Below are positions 8,485 to 16,915 of a stretch of 64,000 bases of DNA, in pieces. Every line of letters starts with the position of its first letter. Position 1 is the first letter of the stretch. The notes beneath the pieces are model-generated. The model saw nothing but the letters and a program-made list of their open reading frames with translations. It had not been told where the DNA came from and made no database searches. The DNA comes from Paenibacillus nasutitermitis (GTDB taxonomy: Bacteria > Bacillota > Bacilli > Paenibacillales > Paenibacillaceae). A program made the translations under genes and the position numbers. The stretch covers positions 1,674,001-1,738,000 of the forward strand of contig NZ_BMHP01000002.1 of the NCBI RefSeq assembly GCF_014641075.1, written 5' to 3'.

Positions 8485-9444
8485 TTATTTACCCCGCTTA
8501 TTATGGCCTTTCACATGAACAATTTGTACATAATGCCTGATCCGGTCCATGATCCGCTGCCCTTTGTGCAGCTCGTCGCCATCCTTGTTCGTAAAGCTGA
8601 AATGCTGCTCCAGCGCATCCAGATTGTAGTTGGATGTGTAAAAGGTCGGTTTCCGGTTCATACGGTAGTTAAGAATAGCTCCCATCACATGATCTCTGAC
8701 CCAGGGATTGAGATTCTCCGCCCCGATATCGTCAAAGATCAGCAGATCCGTTTCTTTCATTACATCAACGGTTTCCTTCAGCTTGCCCGGCTCATGCATC
8801 AGCGATTTCAGATCCTCGACGAACTCCGGCATATAGACGATCGCGCCAGTATACCCCGCCTTTGCAAGCTCGTAGAGCATATAGCACATCAAAAACGTCT
8901 TTCCCGTCCCGAACATGCCGGCCAGGTACAAGCCTTCCTTCTGGAGGCCCTGCTCCTTGGTCACATCGATATATTTCATCAGCTGGCCGACCGCTTTCAT
9001 CCGTTCCAGATCATTGGTTAAAATTTCATCGGCGGAGTATCCCCGCGATAGCGCCTTCTCATCCACGTAAAAGCTGCGTACCCGGCTGCGGATCAGATCC
9101 TGGCTCTGCTTGGCCAGCAGCTTCTTGCAGGTGACCTTGCGTTCATTGAGCTGCACCAGGCTTCCGGTCGTCTCGCAGGAAAGCAGCGTATAATGCCCTT
9201 CAAAGTCATTGGGGCAGCGTTCAAGCCCCGGACAATTCGAGCAGTTGCGGTACTCTGTTGTATATTGATAAACCTTATTCAAGTTCAACCGCAGCACATC
9301 GCGGCTAAGCTCCGGATATTTGTTTTGCAGCCGCTGCACCAAAGGCTCCTCCAGAAGATCATTCATCAACCGGTCGGCCTGCGCCAGCGCTTCGTTCCCT
9401 CCAGGCCACTGGCCCAGCAGATCGCCAAGCGATTCCATAGCCAT
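8485..9444 (-). CDS. dnaI: Primosomal protein DnaI, helicase loader
   Basis: AAA+ ATPase that loads the replicative helicase DnaC. With the start placed at ATG 9444 it has 319 residues. The longer frame begins at a GTG inside the ribosome site AGAGGTG. The N-terminal domain carries zinc ligands in the pattern NCSNCPGLERC (about 67-77) and a fourth Cys near 90. The C-terminal AAA+ domain has Walker A GMFGTGKT near 182 and Walker B LLIFDDIGAEN, with an arginine in the RIMDRIRHY segment. It follows dnaB by 21 bp in the standard Bacillales dnaB-dnaI order. Confidence 0.95.
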   Translation of the reverse strand: MAMESLGDLLGQWPGGNEALAQADRLMNDLLEEPLVQRLQNKYPELSRDVLRLNLNKVYQYTTEYRNCSNCPGLERCPNDFEGHYTLLSCETTGSLVQLNERKVTCKKLLAKQSQDLIRSRVRSFYVDEKALSRGYSADEILTNDLERMKAVGQLMKYIDVTKEQGLQKEGLYLAGMFGTGKTFLMCYMLYELAKAGYTGAIVYMPEFVEDLKSLMHEPGKLKETVDVMKETDLLIFDDIGAENLNPWVRDHVMGAILNYRMNRKPTFYTSNYNLDALEQHFSFTNKDGDELHKGQRIMDRIRHYVQIVHVKGHNKRGK

Positions 9445-9465
9445 TGTATGTTTCACCTCTCCTCA

Positions 9466-11013
9466 TTACGTTTGGCCGTCCAGCTTGCGGGCCAGCTTGC
9501 GCATTTCTTCAAGCTCCTCCTGGGTCAGGGCATCGGAATCCGGCGTATCCTGAATGATGGATATGGCAGGCTTGCGCCGCCCCCCGCCCCGCGAGCCCAC
9601 CGGCGATCCACCACGCGCAATGCCTGAAGTAAAGCCGGCACCGGAATCCCTTCTGCGTTCTTTGTCCGCCTCAAGCTTAATCTGCTCGCGCACATAACGG
9701 ACCGCCTTCTCGAACGAATCGATATGCTTCATGAGCATGTTCGAAGCAACGGCGTCTATGTAGGTTTTCGTAACCCGCTGGGAGTCGTTCATTCCCAACA
9801 CATAATGGATAAGGACGTTAATGACAGAGCCGTGAAGACGGTAATTCAAATCGACTACCTCGAAAACCCGGATAATCCATTCCGGTACGGCACCGGGAAA
9901 GAAACGGGCGATAAAACGCGTATGCGGCTCATTGCGCATCAGCATGTTGTATTGATGGATATCGCAGCGTCCCTCCAGCTGCGCAGGCACATCCATATAA
10001 TACTCAGCCTGCACGCCAACCTCATCCGGGGGTTCATCTCCAGCAGCATCCTCGCCAGCCTTCACAGCTCCTGTCTCAGCGGTTTCCGCTGGCTGGGCGC
10101 GTCCGAACAACCGCTGACGCTCCTCATTGCGCTTGCGGTCCTGGCGGTACATCTGGTTGGCCCGCAGCTGCAGCTCATCGATCATCAGTTCGCCGCGCTG
10201 TCCGAATACATCGTCCTCATCCAGCAGTCTGCATAAATCGACTACCGACAAGCCGTACTTATAGGCGACGTAATTAAGCTGAGCCAGCTTCTCGTCATCC
10301 CCGCGCAGCCGTTCCACGTATGCCCGGTTGGTTGAATTCCGCGGAAATCTCATGATGATCTCCCCGTATTGGATACCGGCCGTTTCCGGCGCCGGCTTGG
10401 GGTTCGCCTGCCGGGTAGGCGCGACTTCCGTGAGCGCCTGTTCCAGTTCAAGATCAATCCCCTGCGTATTTAAACGGAACAACTCATAGAACGGTACCGT
10501 TAAATTCTCTCGTTGCAGTTCCGAACCTGCCAATTCATCCGCTTCCTTCGCATAGAAGGATTCGCGCAGCGCGATAACGGAATGTTTGCCGACCTTGTCG
10601 CGCAGCAGCATCGTCAAATGCGGGCTTCCGAAAAAATCATCCGGCGACAGCGGCTTGATCAGCTCATATTCATAAACGACATCGTCATTGTCCACAACGC
10701 CCAGCTGCGAGGTTTGCAAAAGCCCTACCGCTTCAAGACGCGAAGAATGAATGACCAGCTCCTGCCGGCCTCGTTCGTTCATGTCAAGTCCAAGGCCCAG
10801 AAACAGCTTGCGCTGGGGCTCCAGGGGCGAATAGCCTACACGGTCATCGGCTACTTGCTGATAGAGCTGTTGATAGAGGCCGGCGGCAAATGCGCCGATC
10901 ATCGGCTGATAGATCAGTCCGATCATTTTGCGATCCACCGCGCTCAGCGAGAAATCGCGAAAAATGTAATAACGGTGATGCTCGGTAAATTGATGTAAGC
11001 TTCCCATCCTCAT
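9466..11013 (-). CDS. dnaB: Replication initiation and membrane attachment protein DnaB
   Basis: Firmicute DnaB (not the E. coli helicase), 515 residues, acting with DnaD and DnaI in helicase loading at oriC and restart sites. The N-terminal winged-helix domain is visible (FRDFSLSAVDRKMIGLIYQPMIGAFAAGLY), and a DnaD-like DDBH domain lies near residues 385-450 (PEWIIRVFEVVDLNYRLHGSVINVLIHYVLG, then TKTYIDAVASNM). The region 285-340 is charged and linker-like. The start is not secure: ATG at 11013 and a second in-frame ATG two codons later are both possible. The organisation with dnaI is canonical. Confidence 0.93.
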   Translation of the reverse strand: MRMGSLHQFTEHHRYYIFRDFSLSAVDRKMIGLIYQPMIGAFAAGLYQQLYQQVADDRVGYSPLEPQRKLFLGLGLDMNERGRQELVIHSSRLEAVGLLQTSQLGVVDNDDVVYEYELIKPLSPDDFFGSPHLTMLLRDKVGKHSVIALRESFYAKEADELAGSELQRENLTVPFYELFRLNTQGIDLELEQALTEVAPTRQANPKPAPETAGIQYGEIIMRFPRNSTNRAYVERLRGDDEKLAQLNYVAYKYGLSVVDLCRLLDEDDVFGQRGELMIDELQLRANQMYRQDRKRNEERQRLFGRAQPAETAETGAVKAGEDAAGDEPPDEVGVQAEYYMDVPAQLEGRCDIHQYNMLMRNEPHTRFIARFFPGAVPEWIIRVFEVVDLNYRLHGSVINVLIHYVLGMNDSQRVTKTYIDAVASNMLMKHIDSFEKAVRYVREQIKLEADKERRRDSGAGFTSGIARGGSPVGSRGGGRRKPAISIIQDTPDSDALTQEELEEMRKLARKLDGQT

Positions 11014-11137
11014 CTTTCTTCGACTCCATCCGAGTAAAAAGTGCGGTTCAAAAAGACAGACCGCCTGTCCGTTTTTTTGAACATCCTCTTTAAGACTTTC
11101 ATTTATTTTAACACATATAAGGAGCGGTTAATGAACG

Positions 11138-11171
11138 CAAAAAAAAGAAAATTCCCCCGAATGAGGGAATT
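11138..11171 (-). terminator. Terminator of yuiB
   Basis: AATTCCC and GGGGGAATT form a short stem followed by TTTTCTTTTTTTT on the minus strand, directly after the yuiB stop codon. Confidence 0.8.
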
Positions 11172-11477
11172 TCAGAACATTTTATATCCGCCTCTGCGTA
11201 GCGCCCTGATCGTCGCGCCGCTGACATAAGCTCCGATAAGCGCCCCGATTGCAGGCAGGATATCGACGAAAGTAAAGGCGGTAAAGTTGCCTGCAAACGA
11301 CTTCGTGTCATCCCAAGTCTGCCAGATGAAGAGGGGCAGAAGCACGATCAAGTACATATAAATGGGAAACCAGGTCGTCTTCAGCAGCATATTTAAAATG
11401 AATCCGATTCCGAACATCATTACAAGGAACAAAACTGTCGCAATGACGAGCTGAAGTATATCCACATCTGTGTTCAT
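11172..11477 (-). CDS. yuiB: YuiB-family membrane protein
   Basis: A protein of 101 residues with three to four transmembrane helices (about 8-30, 36-52, 66-90), resembling B. subtilis YuiB, whose role is unknown. The open frame can be extended to 11810, but that part has no ribosome site, is rich in Cys and Arg, and runs antisense through the hemQ promoter and start. The start is therefore set at ATG 11477, with AAAGGGG upstream. The neighbours yumB and yumC match the B. subtilis yuiB-yumB-yumC cluster. Confidence 0.8.
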   Translation of the reverse strand: MNTDVDILQLVIATVLFLVMMFGIGFILNMLLKTTWFPIYMYLIVLLPLFIWQTWDDTKSFAGNFTAFTFVDILPAIGALIGAYVSGATIRALRRGGYKMF

Positions 11478-11687
11478 ACCATCGACTTCCCCTTTCGCTA
11501 CAAATAGTGTAGTAGATGGCCCGCAGGAAGTCAATTTGATTTGGCATGTTGTCACAAGTCCGTCATTTGCGCTCCTTTGCCGCGGTACGATACAATGGAC
11601 ACGACTATTCGTGCGAATTGAACGGCCTGGCAGCCCCTTATGCAGCCGGAGCGGTTTTTTACGAACAACCAAAGGAGTGGATAAACG

Positions 11688-12431
11688 ATGAGTGAAGTGG
11701 CCCAAACGCTGGAAGGCTGGTATGCGCTGCATGATTTTCGTTTGATCGATTGGACGGCATGGGAAGCAGCGGATGAGCATGTGCGCCAGGCCGCAGTGGA
11801 CGAGCTCCAAACGTATTTGAAGGAATGGCAGGCTATGGAAGATTCCAAGGCGGGAAGCACGGCTTTTTATTCCATTATTGGCCAGAAGGCCGATCTGGTA
11901 TTTATGTTTCTGCGCGAAACGCTCGAAGAGCTGAGCGAGCTTGAAACAGCCTTCAACAAATCGATTTTCGCCAAGTTTACGTATCCGGCTTATTCATATG
12001 TCAGCGTCGTCGAACTGAGCAACTATATGACGCCTCCTGGCACGGATCCGATGCAAAATCCGGATATTATGGCCAGACTCAAACCCATTCTGCCTAAGTG
12101 GAACCATATCTGCTTCTATCCTATGAACAAACGCCGTGAGGGCAACGACAATTGGTATATGCTCGGCATGGACGAGCGGCGTACCTTGATGCGCAGCCAC
12201 GGCATGATTGGCCGCCAGTATGCCGGCAAGGTCAAGCAGATCATCACCGGCTCCGTCGGCTTTGACAACTGGGAATGGGGCGTTACGCTGTTCGCCGAAG
12301 ATCCGCTCCAGTTCAAGAAGCTCGTGTACGAAATGCGTTTCGACGAAGTCAGCGCACGTTACGGCGATTTTGGCGATTTCTATGTCGGGAATCTGTTGAA
12401 CGAAGAGAAACTCGTCCAACTGCTGAAATAA
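11688..12431 (+). CDS. hemQ: Coproheme decarboxylase / coproheme III oxidative decarboxylase HemQ
   Basis: Last enzyme of the Gram-positive coproporphyrin-dependent heme pathway: it decarboxylates coproheme to heme b with H2O2. 247 residues, typical of the chlorite-dismutase-like family. Visible residues are the proximal heme ligand His171 in [19 protein letters not shown], the probable catalytic Tyr144 and Lys148 in CFYPMNKRR, and the conserved [14 protein letters not shown] stretch. AAAGGAG precedes the ATG by 10 nt. It sits among respiratory genes (yumB, yumC here; ctaA, ctaB elsewhere in the window), which use its product. Confidence 0.96.
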   Translation: MSEVAQTLEGWYALHDFRLIDWTAWEAADEHVRQAAVDELQTYLKEWQAMEDSKAGSTAFYSIIGQKADLVFMFLRETLEELSELETAFNKSIFAKFTYPAYSYVSVVELSNYMTPPGTDPMQNPDIMARLKPILPKWNHICFYPMNKRREGNDNWYMLGMDERRTLMRSHGMIGRQYAGKVKQIITGSVGFDNWEWGVTLFAEDPLQFKKLVYEMRFDEVSARYGDFGDFYVGNLLNEEKLVQLLK

Positions 12432-12452
12432 AGTCCTTAAAGAATCAAGCAT

Positions 12453-12495
12453 AAGAAACGGCCCGCTGCATCACTTGATGCGCGGGCCGTTTCTT
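12453..12495. terminator. Bidirectional terminator between hemQ and the 85-residue gene
   Basis: AAGAAACGGCCCGC pairs with GCGGGCCGTTTCTT around a short loop. It lies 22 bp after hemQ and 31 bp after the convergent minus-strand gene. Confidence 0.85.
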
Positions 12496-12525
12496 ATGTG
12501 TCCTGATTATGAGAGAGATGCCGGC

Positions 12526-12783
12526 TTAATCCTCGTCATCGTCTTCTTCGAGAATCCGCTTCGCTTCCAGATACGCTTCCGTCTGCCGGTCGCGTTCGCG
12601 CCCCTTCTCCTTAAGTCTTTCAATCGCCGGGAGAATAAGAAGATCCACTTCCTTCTGCACCGTATAAGACAAGTCATGACGGTTCTGCGTTTCCAGATAG
12701 GAGCCGACTTCCATCAGCGCGTTGTAACGATCCAGCTCCTCGCGCGTCAACAGCCCACGGACCTGTACGCTGCAGTGGCGCAT
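12526..12783 (-). CDS. Conserved small hypothetical protein
   Basis: 85 residues, no membrane segment, and an acidic end (EEDDDED). The first part reads like a Cys-containing strand (RHCSVQVRGLLTREELDRYNALMEVGSYL), the rest is a long helix with Lys/Arg/Glu. Its ATG overlaps the TAA stop of the NADH dehydrogenase gene by one base (TAATG), so it is translationally coupled to that gene. No function is known to me; the coupling suggests an accessory or regulatory role to the dehydrogenase. Confidence 0.7.
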   Translation of the reverse strand: MRHCSVQVRGLLTREELDRYNALMEVGSYLETQNRHDLSYTVQKEVDLLILPAIERLKEKGRERDRQTEAYLEAKRILEEDDDED

Positions 12784-13976
12784 TACAGAAACTTCCCTTT
12801 GCGGAGCACGAGTGAAATGCCGCCGATAATATACAGATAACGGATATCAATCATCTTTTTGAGCCATGCCGCATAAGAACCTTTGTACTTCTTGCCGAAG
12901 GCGATGCCGACGGCCTCACCCTTGCCCAGGGAAGCGACGGTTCCCTTGTTCTTGAATTCAAATACTTTGAGCGGCTGATTGCGGATGGAGGCAACCAGAT
13001 TATGCGCGCATGTAACACCCTGCTGCATGGCAATTTGCGCCGTCGGCGGATAAGGGCGGCCTTCCGGGTTAAACATCAGCGAGTTATCGCCAATCACATA
13101 AATATTCTCATGTCCGGGGACGCGCAGCGATTCATCGACCTTCACGCGTCCGCGCATCGTTTCAATACCAGCTTCCTCAATCAAACGGTTTCCGCGCACG
13201 CCAGCCGCCCAGATGACGGTGGCGGAGCGGATTTCTTCGCCTTCGCCGACAATAACGCCGTCTGCGGTGCACTCCTTGATCGGCGTGCCGATGCGGAAGG
13301 TAACGCCTTTCTTCGTGAGCACATCCATCGCATATTCGACAAGCTCCGGGTCAAATCCGGGCAGAGCGGTAGGCGCAGCTTCGATGTTATACAGCTTGAC
13401 AAGCGCCGGATCCACATCGTTCTGCTTGCACAGCTCTGGCAGCCGGTCGGCAAGCTCTCCGACGAATTCGATTCCGGTAAAACCCGCTCCACCGACAACA
13501 AATGTCAAATAATCGGTGCGGTGCGGCTCCCGTTTATAGCGTGCGAATTGATATTCAATATGTTCACGGATCAGACGAACCGAGTTGATGCTGCGGATAT
13601 TCATGGCATGCTCAAGCATACCGGGGATACCAAACGTCTCCGGCTCGCCGCCCAGGCCAATCACCAAATAATCATAGGATAAGGTTCCATCCTCGAGAAT
13701 GACCTTTTTGTCCTGTGTACGGATTTGCACCACGGTCGATTTCACAAAATCGATCTTGAATTCATCAATCAGCTTGGAGATGCTCACGCGCGCGTTCTCC
13801 GTCTTGTCTGTTCCGGCAGCCGGCATATGCAAATGCGTTGTAAAATAGTGATAGTCATGCTTGTTGACAAGCGTGACATCAGCTTCATTATAATTCAGCT
13901 CTTTCTGAAGACGCAGAGCGGTCAAAATCCCACCATACCCAGCCCCTAGAATCACAATCTTAGGTATGTTACTCAT
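12783..13976 (-). CDS. yumB: Type II NADH dehydrogenase (YumB-like)
   Basis: FAD-dependent NADH:quinone oxidoreductase, 397 residues from ATG 13976. The longer frame to 14024 adds a basic stretch without a ribosome site. FAD-binding motif GAGYGGILTALRLQ sits at the N-terminus, the NAD-binding motif VVGGAGFTGIEFVGEL in the middle, and the second FAD motif NIYVIGDNSLM near residue 300. The C-terminus (LYIIGGISLVLRKGKFL) is amphipathic and may attach to the membrane. It feeds electrons from NADH to menaquinone without pumping protons. A second NDH-2 is at 29059. Confidence 0.92.
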   Translation of the reverse strand: MSNIPKIVILGAGYGGILTALRLQKELNYNEADVTLVNKHDYHYFTTHLHMPAAGTDKTENARVSISKLIDEFKIDFVKSTVVQIRTQDKKVILEDGTLSYDYLVIGLGGEPETFGIPGMLEHAMNIRSINSVRLIREHIEYQFARYKREPHRTDYLTFVVGGAGFTGIEFVGELADRLPELCKQNDVDPALVKLYNIEAAPTALPGFDPELVEYAMDVLTKKGVTFRIGTPIKECTADGVIVGEGEEIRSATVIWAAGVRGNRLIEEAGIETMRGRVKVDESLRVPGHENIYVIGDNSLMFNPEGRPYPPTAQIAMQQGVTCAHNLVASIRNQPLKVFEFKNKGTVASLGKGEAVGIAFGKKYKGSYAAWLKKMIDIRYLYIIGGISLVLRKGKFL

Positions 13977-14335
13977 CGCAAAATCCCATCCATTCTTATT
14001 TCTCTTTACTTTGTGAAAAATCACACAAGCCCAGTCAAAGGTTATATTTTATCTGCTGTTAGTTTGCTGACCGAGAGGCGCTTTTATGAATCCATATCTA
14101 TAATTTCACAATTCGTTTATTAATACCTCACATGATACAAATTATTTCAAAAGTTTTCAAGGGTAAAATATACGAAAAACTTTAGAATAACATACAATAT
14201 TATTTCCCTCCCGCTTGGCAAAACGCTATAATGGTTGGAATGGGTAGACTAATACCTATGCTTCCGATGTGAGTTTTCTTGTTGCAGAGGAGCATATTCA
14301 AGGAAGTACAAGAAAACTCTTAGGAGGTGAAAACG
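13977..14335. other. Divergent promoter region between yumB and yumC
   Basis: 359 bp, AT-rich in its centre. On the plus strand TATAAT at 14227-14232 is a likely -10 for yumC, giving a transcript of about 100 nt before the start codon, which carries the pseudoknot-like leader. Near the 5' end of this transcript GGTA (14243-14246) and TACC (14253-14256) can form a short extra hairpin. No coding sequence is seen. Confidence 0.5.
14257..14329 (+). ncRNA. Candidate structured leader (H-type pseudoknot) of yumC
   Basis: Two interleaved helices are possible. Stem 1 pairs GCTTCC (14260-14265) with GGAAGT (14302-14307). Stem 2 pairs GAGTTTTCTTG (14271-14281) with CAAGAAAACTC (14309-14319), 11 perfect pairs. 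The order of arms makes an H-type pseudoknot, and the 3' arm ends 2 nt before AGGAGG. The same design, with different bases in stem 2, occurs three times in front of yfhP. I do not recognise it as a known riboswitch. Confidence 0.6.
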
Positions 14336-15337
14336 TTGTCCCACACAAATGAACCCGATAATATGATGGATATCGTTATCATCGGAGGCGGACCGGCTGG
14401 AATGTTTGCAGCGTTTTATGGCGGCATGCGTCAAGCTTCAGTCAAAATCATCGAAAGCATGCCTCAGCTCGGCGGCCAGCTCGCTGCGCTTTATCCGGAA
14501 AAGTATATATATGATGTTGCCGGTTTTCCTAAAATTACGGCAGGAGAGCTCGTTGAACAGCTCAAAAGGCAAATGAGTCATTTCAGTTCATCGGTCTGCC
14601 TGGAGGAGAAGGTGCTGGAAGTCATCAAACGCGAGGAGCGGCTATTCGAAATTGTCACCGACAAAACAACCCACTTTGCGCGGGCCGTCATCATCACGGC
14701 AGGAATCGGGGCCTTTGAGCCCAGACGGCTGGAACTGCCTGATGCGGCAAAATACGAACGAAACAATCTCCATTATTTCATCAGCGATTTACAGCAATTC
14801 AAGGGACATCATGTACTGATCAGCGGAGGCGGGGATTCCGCGGTTGATTGGGCGCTCATGCTGGAGCCCATTGCCGCCAGCGTCACTCTGATCCACCGTC
14901 GGGACAAATTCCGGGCTCATGAACACAGTGTGGAGAATCTGATCCATTCAACCGTCAAGGTGCTCACACCTTACGAAATCACCGAGCTGCACGGAGAGGA
15001 CCGGATCGAACGCGTGACACTGCAGGATGTCAAATCCAAGGAAATCAAGGAAATGACGGTTGATACGGTTATTGTCAATTTTGGTTTTGTCTCCTCGCTC
15101 GGGCCTATTGCCCAATGGGGCATCGAAATCGAGGGCGGGTCGATTCGCGTCGACTCCCGTATGGAGACGAGCGTTCCCGGCATTTTTGCCGCAGGCGATG
15201 TGACCACTTATCCCGGCAAGCTCAAATTAATCGCCGTAGGCTTCGGAGAGGCACCGACCGCCATCAACAACGCAAAGGTTTATTTCGATCCAAGCGCCAA
15301 GTTATCGCCTGGACATAGCAGCAATATGAAACTGTAA
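14336..15337 (+). CDS. yumC: Ferredoxin/flavodoxin-NADP+ reductase, type 2 (YumC)
   Basis: Thioredoxin-reductase-like FAD enzyme that passes electrons between NADPH and ferredoxin or flavodoxin. 333 residues from TTG 14336. The GTG at 14327 that opens the frame lies within the ribosome site AGGAGGTG, so TTG with 8-nt spacing is preferred. FAD motif [14 protein letters not shown] is near residue 17, NADPH motif [13 protein letters not shown] near 160, and the FAD-closing motif [14 protein letters not shown] near 280. There is no CxxC, as expected for this class. It lies behind a pseudoknot-like leader and is followed by a terminator: a single-gene unit. Confidence 0.92.
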   Translation: MSHTNEPDNMMDIVIIGGGPAGMFAAFYGGMRQASVKIIESMPQLGGQLAALYPEKYIYDVAGFPKITAGELVEQLKRQMSHFSSSVCLEEKVLEVIKREERLFEIVTDKTTHFARAVIITAGIGAFEPRRLELPDAAKYERNNLHYFISDLQQFKGHHVLISGGGDSAVDWALMLEPIAASVTLIHRRDKFRAHEHSVENLIHSTVKVLTPYEITELHGEDRIERVTLQDVKSKEIKEMTVDTVIVNFGFVSSLGPIAQWGIEIEGGSIRVDSRMETSVPGIFAAGDVTTYPGKLKLIAVGFGEAPTAINNAKVYFDPSAKLSPGHSSNMKL

Positions 15338-15352
15338 CCCCAAACAAAAAAT

Positions 15353-15424
15353 AAAGGTATCCTGATCTGAGGCCGGAGGACAATGTCCAATGTGGGCCGA
15401 AAGCAAACAGGATACCTTTTTTAT
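15353..15424 (+). terminator. Terminator of yumC
   Basis: AAAGGTATCCTG and CAGGATACCTTT form a 12-bp stem with an internal GGCC-containing hairpin, followed by TTTTTT. Confidence 0.85.
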
Positions 15425-15594
15425 GTTATGTCCTGCGTGCAACTGATTTCCGCACTTTCCTTCCGTCAGCTGTCCGACATGCATGAAAGATCACGTTCAA
15501 CGGCTTTCAAGTCTTAAGACTAGGTTTTGTGAGATTTGCCCTGAGGTTGGAACTTGAATTGATTCTTTCACGAGGATGTAAGAACGTCGGGAAT

Positions 15595-15738
15595 TCAAGC
15601 GGTTATTCGGTACGTTTCGGGATTAATCTGCCTGCGTATCATTTCGACAGTCAACAGCTTGATGAAATCGGAGTCCAGGTTGAATTGAATTGCCGCATGA
15701 TAGGCATCCACGAGAAGTTCATCAGACAGCATATCCAT
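15595..15738 (-). CDS. sda: Sporulation checkpoint protein Sda
   Basis: A 47-residue protein found by reading the minus strand. The core LSDELLVDAYHAA, then LDSDFIKLLTVEMIRRQI, matches the two-helix hairpin of Sda. In B. subtilis Sda inhibits the sporulation kinases KinA and KinB when replication is active or impaired. GGAGGGTG lies 5 nt before the ATG. The region upstream carries a cluster of DnaA boxes, as in B. subtilis, where DnaA activates sda. Length and layout fit the family; the tail after residue 38 is divergent. Confidence 0.88.
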   Translation of the reverse strand: MDMLSDELLVDAYHAAIQFNLDSDFIKLLTVEMIRRQINPETYRITA

Positions 15739-15808
15739 TGTCCACCCTCCTTTCCTAATTCTTCCTTGTCATCTTAGCATGTCCCTATTAGCGGAACAAG
15801 CGTTCCGA

Positions 15809-15907
15809 TTATCCACAGTCTGTTGTGGACAGCGTGTGTGTAACTTGTGGGTAAACGTCGAATAAACAGGAATATCAACGAGGATAATGTGGATAGGGTT
15901 ATACACA
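15809..15907. promoter_or_regulatory. DnaA-box cluster upstream of sda
   Basis: One perfect box TTATCCACA (15809-15817) is accompanied by TGTGGGTAA (15846-15854), TGTGGATAG (15888-15896) and TTATACACA (15899-15907), each one base from consensus, and a weaker TGTGGACAG (15824-15832). They lie 70-170 bp upstream of sda. Five sites in 99 bp are not expected by chance and fit control of sda by DnaA. Confidence 0.8.
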
Positions 15908-16046
15908 GGCTTAAAATACAGGATTGTAATAAAAAAGTTTGATGATCCTCTATGAACCTATCAACCAAATATATTAAATCCTGTTAATTATTCGCAGCTG
16001 CAACAAGCTAGAAGAGATCAAAAAGATCGTCCGGAAGCCAAAATCC

Positions 16047-16721
16047 TTATTCGGGACGGGTATTCACTTCGAATATCCACATTTTTCCGTTCTGATCGAT
16101 TCCATAATCAAAGCCAAGCTGGCCGATTCCCGGAAAATGCCGTTCCAGAATCTCTGTCGATAAACGGGTCAATTTCCGCATCTCCTGTTTTTTATTTTTG
16201 ACCGCATGGGACGAAACGGATAAACGGATGCCTTCCGATCCTCTTAGCTGGGTGCCCCCGCGGCATAAGTTAGTTACAAAAAGCCCGGGACGCGCCAGTC
16301 TTCCCACCATCGCAGTAATCGTCCAGTGCCCGTTTGGCTGCTTCACATACTTGACACGGTAGTCGATTGGACGGCCGTTGATGGTTGCCAGGCGAATTCC
16401 CTTCTGGATCAAATATCGACGGCCTTTGCGAAGGTTGTTTAACGAATGGAAGAGACCATCAAATGATTGAAAACTCCTTTTTTGTGAATAATACGTATGC
16501 GTGTAACCGCCACTTGCAAGCGTTACCTTGATAACGCCGTTCCCCCCAGCTCCGACGACGGGTTTAATGACCACCATTCCATGCGTCCGCAGCATATTCC
16601 TCAAATTAACCGAAGAAAACATTCGAGTCGGGGGAATATGGGGCGCAATCTGTTTGTGTGAGAGCAATGCCGCCGTTTTGGCCCATTTGCTGGCAAGCTG
16701 CCTTCCATGTGCTTCACCCAT
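16047..16721 (-). CDS. YheC/YheD-family ATP-grasp protein
   Basis: 224 residues of ATP-grasp fold: VVIKPVVGAGGNGVIKV (phosphate-binding loop), YLIQKGIRLATINGRPIDYRV, and the metal-binding end GFDYGIDQNGKMWIFEVNTRPE. B. subtilis YheC and YheD are spore-coat-associated and about 360-450 residues, so this is a compact version lacking their N-terminal region; it still has the full ATP-grasp core. Ribosome site GGAAGGATG lies upstream. Substrate unknown. It is downstream of nothing obvious and may be expressed alone in the mother cell. Confidence 0.75.
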   Translation of the reverse strand: MGEAHGRQLASKWAKTAALLSHKQIAPHIPPTRMFSSVNLRNMLRTHGMVVIKPVVGAGGNGVIKVTLASGGYTHTYYSQKRSFQSFDGLFHSLNNLRKGRRYLIQKGIRLATINGRPIDYRVKYVKQPNGHWTITAMVGRLARPGLFVTNLCRGGTQLRGSEGIRLSVSSHAVKNKKQEMRKLTRLSTEILERHFPGIGQLGFDYGIDQNGKMWIFEVNTRPE

Positions 16722-16829
16722 GATGCCATCATCCTTCCTGTTGGAGTCTACTAAATACTATATGCCCCAAAGACAGGTCTCTCTTGGATGATTGAACGGG
16801 GCAACTCGCCTGATTTAATAGGCTGATAG

Positions 16830-16881
16830 AAAAGGACAGGCTGCCCTGCCATCCGTTGAAGGATGACAGGGCAGCCTGTTG
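16830..16881 (-). terminator. Terminator of the Bce-like operon
   Basis: CAGGCTGCCCTG and CAGGGCAGCCTG form a 12-bp stem extended by ATCC/GGAT in the loop, followed by TCCTTTTCT on the minus strand, 35 bp after the permease stop. Confidence 0.8.
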
Positions 16882-16915
16882 TGCGGCAATCCCCGTTATT
16901 TGCCGCCTGTGCTCG

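Noticed and set aside
11478..11810. N-terminal extension of YuiB by 111 residues
   Set aside because: Basic, Cys-rich and antisense to hemQ; a proper start with AAAGGGG exists at 11477.
14327..14335. GTG start of yumC at 14327
   Set aside because: That GTG is part of the Shine-Dalgarno sequence AGGAGGTG; TTG 14336 has correct spacing. The same reasoning was applied to dnaI, yuzB and the Toprim gene.
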